Shown here piece after piece: positions 14,078-17,301 of a stretch of DNA of 17,301 nucleotides. Position 1 is the first letter of the stretch, and the number at the start of each line of letters is the position of its first letter. This stretch comes from an uncultured Lachnospiraceae bacterium (GTDB taxonomy: Bacteria > Bacillota_A > Clostridia > Lachnospirales > Lachnospiraceae), in NCBI GenBank assembly GCA_910587905.1, contig CAJUOF010000053.1, positions 1 to 17,301 on the forward strand, in the 5' to 3' direction. The notes under the pieces are model-generated. The model was given only the letters and a program-made list of their open reading frames with translations, was not told the origin of the DNA and made no database searches. Made by a program: the position numbers and the translations under genes.

Positions 14078-15199
14078 TCATAAGAGCCCGTCAAAATATT
14101 CCTCCACAAACCGGATTCCGGCCCCGATCGCCGCCGCCTCGTGCTTATACCTTCCCGTCCGGATATCATTCTGATTCGAATCAAAGATCCGGTACTCCGA
14201 AAGCTTGTCCTCCAGAGCCCCCATGTGGCGGTCCATGTAGCCCCCCACGTACCCACCAATCACCACGTCACAGTCAAAGGCCATCCGCAGATTGGTGATG
14301 GCGATGGCGAGAAAATTCAGATACTCCCTCCACACCGTCTCATACACCGGATTCTCTGCCTCCAGCCCCTTGAAAAATGCCTCCAGGTCATCCCCGGCCC
14401 AGCGGGACAGTACCCCGGCCGCACAGTAGGCGTCCAGACACCCTTCTCTCCCACAGTAACAGCGCTTTCCCCCCGGCACCAAAATCATGTGGCCGAATTC
14501 GGCGCTTCGAAAATGAGCCCCTTTGTAAATCCGTCCATCCATGTAAATGGCACCGCCCACCGTGTTGCTGAGAGAGAGATACACCGTGTCCCGCCTGCTT
14601 CCCCGAAGCTCCGCATAGGCGGCGCTGTTGGCATCGTTGCGAAACCAGGTCCGAAAGGGAATCCGGCAGGAAATCTTGTCCAGATCAAAATTTTCCACCC
14701 GGAGCACATGGGATTGAGACATCCGCTTCATTTCCTCGTCCACAATGCCCGGAATAGAGACGCCGACGCCAAGGATCCGCTTCCTGTCCACCTGATACTT
14801 GTCCAGGAAAAAGCCCAGCATCTCCCCCAGGCCCTCATAATACTCTTCCACATCTTCAAAGGCACAGCGGACCCGCTTTTTCCCGCAAACCATTCCGCAC
14901 GTATCCAGGAGCACGAAGCTTATGTGGTTGCCCGTAATGTCAAGACCCACCGCATAGCGACTTCCCGCCACGATGGAAAGAGCCTTCGCCTTCCGGCCCC
15001 CGGTGGACTCATATTCCCCCGCCTCCGTGACAACTCCCTCCTGGATCAGTTCCTTCACCCGCTGGAGCACCGTGGGCATGGAAAGATGCAAAGCCGCCGC
15101 AATCTCCTGCTTCGAAGCCTCCCCATGATGATAAATAAATTTAGCGATCTTGATTTTGTTCAATCGCTTCGTCTCGGCATTGCTCCCCTTCTGTTCCAT
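14078..15199 (-). CDS. ROK-family transcriptional regulator
   Basis: A 373-residue protein with an N-terminal winged helix-turn-helix (about 10-65, SKQEIAAALHLSMPTVLQRVKELIQEG), then an ASKHA sugar-kinase-like domain starting at AVGLDITGNHISFVLLD (83-99). The ROK zinc motif is at 236-254: GHM followed by CYCGREGC (H237, C247, C249, C254). Such NagC/XylR-type proteins usually repress nearby sugar genes and release DNA when sugar binds. It lies just upstream of the polyol dehydrogenase promoter, its likely target. I placed the start at 15199 (MEQKGSN), which fits the family's usual N terminus; a GGTGG site lies about seven bases upstream. In-frame ATGs at 15235, 15241 and 15256 are alternatives. 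The last overlaps the hisA stop codon and would add 19 residues. Confidence 0.92.
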   Translation of the reverse strand: MEQKGSNAETKRLNKIKIAKFIYHHGEASKQEIAAALHLSMPTVLQRVKELIQEGVVTEAGEYESTGGRKAKALSIVAGSRYAVGLDITGNHISFVLLDTCGMVCGKKRVRCAFEDVEEYYEGLGEMLGFFLDKYQVDRKRILGVGVSIPGIVDEEMKRMSQSHVLRVENFDLDKISCRIPFRTWFRNDANSAAYAELRGSRRDTVYLSLSNTVGGAIYMDGRIYKGAHFRSAEFGHMILVPGGKRCYCGREGCLDAYCAAGVLSRWAGDDLEAFFKGLEAENPVYETVWREYLNFLAIAITNLRMAFDCDVVIGGYVGGYMDRHMGALEDKLSEYRIFDSNQNDIRTGRYKHEAAAIGAGIRFVEEYFDGLL

Positions 15200-15252
15200 C
15201 AATGGCCCACCTCTTCGTCCTTCCACAGATGTCATTTCCATTCCAAAAAGCC

Positions 15253-16041
15253 TCATTCCCCATGGGTTTTTTCCATAAACGCAAGAACCTTCCGGTAAGA
15301 GAGCCCACCGCCGAAAAGATCCAGCGCACTCCCCACCGTCACGTCCACACGTCCCCGCCCCAGGCGCCTCACCGTCTCCAAATCTGCAAAACTGCCTACA
15401 CCTCCGGCATACGTCACGGGAAGCTCTGCCCAGTCCCCCAGAAGGAAGACAAGCTCCTCCTCCACACCGGAAGCCTTTCCCTCCACATCCACGCCGTGAA
15501 CCAAAAATTCACTGCAAAAATCCGATAGCCGGAACAATGTATCCCTGTTTACAGGTACCTCCGTAAACTTTTGCCACCGGTCCGTGACAATATAGTAGAC
15601 CCCGTTCCGCCTCCGACAGCTCAGATCCAGCACCAGCCGCTCCCGCCCCACGGCCTCCACGAGCCGCTTAAGCCGGTCTTCCCGAAACTGCCCATCCCGA
15701 AACACATAAGAAGTCACGATCACGTGAGAAGCCCCCTGTTCCAGAAACTCCCCCGCATTCCCCTCGTGGATACCGCCGCCCACCTGGAGTCCCCCCGGAT
15801 AAGCCGCCAAAGCCCCCAAAGCCTGCACTTTCGTAGCCTCATAAAACTCCGAGCCCTCCGGATTTAGCAAGATCACATGTCCCCCTGAAAGCCCGTCCCG
15901 CTTATAAAACTCCGCATAATAGGCGGCGTCAAGCTCCGACACAAAATTCTCTCTTGCCCGGTTTCCCGTATCCGACAGGCTCCCGCCTACGATCTGTTTC
16001 ACCCTTCCGTTATGAATGTCAATGCACGGTCTAAATCTCAT
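15253..16041 (-). CDS. hisA: ProFAR isomerase, eukaryotic-type HisA
   Basis: HisA isomerises the ProFAR intermediate of histidine synthesis (an aminoaldose to aminoketose Amadori rearrangement). The 262 residues resemble the fungal/plant HIS6-type subfamily rather than the common bacterial form: FRPCIDIHNGRVKQIVGGSL at 3-22, ENFVSELDAAYYAEFYKRDG at 31-50, GGHVILLN at 53-60, AYPGGLQVGGGI at 80-91 and TYAGGVGSFADLE in the C-terminal quarter. The catalytic aspartates are probably D8 and D139. The ATG at 16041 has GGGAGGAT upstream. No other his gene is in the window. Its stop codon overlaps an in-frame ATG of the ROK regulator, so the two are probably co-transcribed. A role on another phosphosugar is possible but the motifs favour true HisA. 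Confidence 0.9.
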   Translation of the reverse strand: MRFRPCIDIHNGRVKQIVGGSLSDTGNRARENFVSELDAAYYAEFYKRDGLSGGHVILLNPEGSEFYEATKVQALGALAAYPGGLQVGGGIHEGNAGEFLEQGASHVIVTSYVFRDGQFREDRLKRLVEAVGRERLVLDLSCRRRNGVYYIVTDRWQKFTEVPVNRDTLFRLSDFCSEFLVHGVDVEGKASGVEEELVFLLGDWAELPVTYAGGVGSFADLETVRRLGRGRVDVTVGSALDLFGGGLSYRKVLAFMEKTHGE

Positions 16042-16070
16042 GCGCTATCCTCCCAAAGCTCCAATGAACA

Positions 16071-16094
16071 GGCCGGAGCCACAAAGCCCCGGCC
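16071..16094. other. GC-rich hairpin upstream of hisA
   Basis: GGCCGGaGC pairs with GCcCCGGCC around a six-base loop, about 30 bases before the hisA ATG. No T tract follows on either strand, so it is not a clear terminator for the ribU-like gene. It may be a 5' untranslated structure of hisA. Confidence 0.4.
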
Positions 16095-16169
16095 CGATAT
16101 CCATCAAAAAAGTCCCATAACAGGCCCAAAAACATCAAAATTACTTTTGACCATTCCCACTCCTTGCCG

Positions 16170-16985
16170 CTATAAAGGCCGTTGTCCGGTCGTCCGTCTG
16201 GAACTGCCAGCCTGCTTCATTATAACACGAATCCGCTTATAAATCAAAACTGTAATGAAAGAAACGACGACTCCCTTGAACAGGTTAAAAGGCAGGACAG
16301 CCAAAAGCACGAAACTCCAGATGCCCGTGATGGCCGGATTGACGGCCGTCCCCATGCCAACGAGCCCTGCCAGGCTGTCCCCGGAAAACAGATGGAGCAC
16401 GTTCATCAGAACGATGGCCGCCGCCAGGATCACCACCTCCACCGCCAGGCCCACCAGGATGGGATGGTTTCCCTTCTCCCTTCCATAAAAGAAGAACACT
16501 GGGAAAGCGACTGCCGCTGTGAAAGCCCCCATGACCAAAAACCCCTGCCATGCCCCCTCAAATGCCTGTGCATAGGTGGGCAGAAGCACGTAGGCGTTCA
16601 GGAAACAGCCCACAAAGGCCATGGTGAGCGTCCCCACCACCAATCCGATGACGGCACCCTTCCTGGTCCGGTTCTTCCCATAGATCATAGCCGCCGGGAT
16701 CACCAAGCCACACCCGATCAACAAGTTGGCCCAATCCCCCACCCCCATGGTGGTAGACCCCTTGAGCAAAAGCTTCAGGACAATTTTCAGCGCCTCAATG
16801 ACGAAGCCGGCCGCCGGCCCTATGGAAAAGGCCCCCACCAGCACCGGAATCTCGCTGAAATCCAACTCATAAAAAGGTGGCGCAAACCAGAGTGGAAACT
16901 CCAGGTACATCAGCAATGCGGCCACAGCCGACAACACGGCAATCGTGACCAGATTTCTCACTGTAAGCAATTTTTCTCGTTTCAT
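16170..16985 (-). CDS. ribU: ECF transporter S component, RibU-like (riboflavin)
   Basis: A substrate-binding membrane subunit of an energy-coupling factor transporter; the shared ATPase and EcfT subunits are not in the window. The RibU-like signatures are EFPLWFAPPFYELDFSEIPVLVGAFSIGPAAG (about 29-60), KGSTTMGVGDWANLLIG (75-91) and, near the end, LPFNLFKGVVVSFITVLIYKR. The protein has 271 residues, whereas RibU is usually nearer 200. The excess lies between the usual fifth and sixth helices, where two extra hydrophobic segments occur (VMGAFTAAVAFPVFFFYG and PILVGLAVEVVILAAAIVLM). The ATG at 16985 has GGGAGG five bases upstream; an upstream in-frame ATG at 17108 lies in the leader and is rejected. 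Riboflavin is inferred from motifs; another vitamin cannot be excluded. Confidence 0.82.
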   Translation of the reverse strand: MKREKLLTVRNLVTIAVLSAVAALLMYLEFPLWFAPPFYELDFSEIPVLVGAFSIGPAAGFVIEALKIVLKLLLKGSTTMGVGDWANLLIGCGLVIPAAMIYGKNRTRKGAVIGLVVGTLTMAFVGCFLNAYVLLPTYAQAFEGAWQGFLVMGAFTAAVAFPVFFFYGREKGNHPILVGLAVEVVILAAAIVLMNVLHLFSGDSLAGLVGMGTAVNPAITGIWSFVLLAVLPFNLFKGVVVSFITVLIYKRIRVIMKQAGSSRRTTGQRPL

Positions 16986-17031
16986 GACAACCTCCCTGCC
17001 GTTCTTCCCTTGGATGTCCGTATGCATAAAG

Positions 17032-17066
17032 AAAAAGCCCCGCATACCTTGTCTGATATCCGGGGC
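17032..17066 (-). terminator. Intrinsic terminator in the leader of the RibU-like gene
   Basis: GCCCCG (17037-17042) pairs with CGGGGC (17061-17066), with an inner ATA/TAT pairing, and is followed on the minus strand by TTTTTC. It lies between a consensus promoter and the ribU-like ATG, 46 bases before the gene. It could act in attenuation, or stop transcripts from the upstream permease gene. Confidence 0.75.
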
Positions 17067-17113
17067 AAACCATCCGCCATTCTCCAGCCGCCAAAGGCAC
17101 CATCGCAAATCTC

Positions 17114-17142
17114 ATTATAAAGCCAATCATGGAGGAAAGCAA
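17114..17142 (-). promoter_or_regulatory. Promoter of the RibU-like gene
   Basis: A perfect TATAAT -10 (17114-17119) lies 17 bases from TTGCTT (17137-17142), which matches only the TTG of the -35 consensus. Transcription would start near 17106, giving a leader of about 120 bases that includes the terminator at 17032-17066. Confidence 0.7.
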
Positions 17143-17181
17143 GAATAAATGCAAAATACAAACTATAAGGAAATCCTTGAG

Positions 17182-17301
17182 TCAAAAAATGGGAAACACC
17201 GTCATAATCCAGCCCACACAGACCACAGTCACCACGAGGAAGGGTATGATGCCCATCCGGACCAAGTCCTTCATCTTATAGCTTCCCAATCCCATCATGA
17301 G
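17182..17301 (-). CDS. C-terminal 39 residues of an SLC13/DASS-type anion permease (cut by window edge)
   Basis: The visible end reads GSYKMKDLVRMGIIPFLVV and ends in a hydrophobic helix and VFPIF before a TGA stop. A G-Y-K-x-K-D-x-x-x-x-G motif followed by a last membrane helix is typical of the end of divalent anion:sodium symporters (citrate, succinate or related). Only this end is in the window, so substrate and length are unknown. No clear terminator follows directly; the ribU-like promoter begins about 40 bases downstream. Confidence 0.65.
   Translation of the reverse strand, partial: LMMGLGSYKMKDLVRMGIIPFLVVTVVCVGWIMTVFPIF

Noticed and set aside
13045..15298. Two long plus-strand open frames (13045-14046 and 14141-15298)
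   Set aside because: Both lie opposite the polyol dehydrogenase and ROK genes, show no recognisable motifs and are rich in His, Pro and Arg from reverse-strand codon bias.
16986..17110. FMN (RFN) riboswitch upstream of the RibU-like gene
   Set aside because: The typical conserved AGGATA, CTTCGGGGC and ACCGGCGGT-like blocks are absent; only a terminator hairpin is clear.
1..17301. CRISPR array, tRNA, rRNA, insertion sequence, prophage or toxin-antitoxin pair
   Set aside because: I looked for regularly spaced repeats, cloverleaf signatures, transposase or integrase motifs and small paired genes and saw none.

Overview
The window looks like a chromosomal segment of a GC-rich Clostridia bacterium, most likely Lachnospiraceae. 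The grounds are strong GGAGG-type ribosome binding sites, a clostridial-style folate cluster with a fused folB-folK, a bifunctional chorismate mutase/prephenate dehydratase, rubrerythrin, an ECF-type vitamin transporter subunit and a ROK regulator. I see no phage, plasmid, transposase, CRISPR, rRNA or tRNA gene. The assignment is by family resemblance only; no search was run.

Positions 1-8681 hold one compact leftward run of nine genes, in transcription order: folC, folE, a small HD-domain hydrolase, folP, folB-folK fusion, pheA (chorismate mutase/prephenate dehydratase), a DUF815-type AAA+ ATPase, ppx and ppk1 (cut by the window edge). Most junctions overlap or are separated by about 20 bases or less. 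The exception is a 90-base gap before folB-folK. An extended -10 promoter upstream of folC could drive the whole run. It joins tetrahydrofolate synthesis, phenylalanine synthesis and polyphosphate turnover in one apparent transcription unit.

Positions 8682-9189 are non-coding. They hold the folC promoter and a composite structured element: two diverged inverted arms (about 8800-8867 and 9077-9141) enclosing three successive hairpins. Two rightward membrane-protein genes follow: a small CmpB-like protein and an AGCS sodium:alanine/glycine symporter with its own promoter.

Positions 11194-16041 are leftward again: a stand-alone eukaryotic-type hisA overlapping a ROK regulator, then a strong promoter with a LacI/CcpA-like palindrome at its start site, a zinc polyol dehydrogenase, a roughly 150-base nested-hairpin element, an SDR dehydrogenase, rubrerythrin and an intrinsic terminator. 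The two dehydrogenases with the ROK protein suggest a polyol or pentitol oxidation unit.

Positions 16170-17301 hold a RibU-like riboflavin ECF S component with extra membrane segments. It is preceded by a consensus promoter and a leader containing an intrinsic terminator, so attenuation is plausible. The C-terminal end of an SLC13/DASS-type anion permease lies at the right edge.

I found no clearly new multi-gene system. The points most worth a second look are the two structured intergenic elements, the HD protein inside the folate genes, the lysine-rich pentapeptide repeat in PPK1, the isolated eukaryotic-type HisA, and the unclassified leader of the RibU-like gene.
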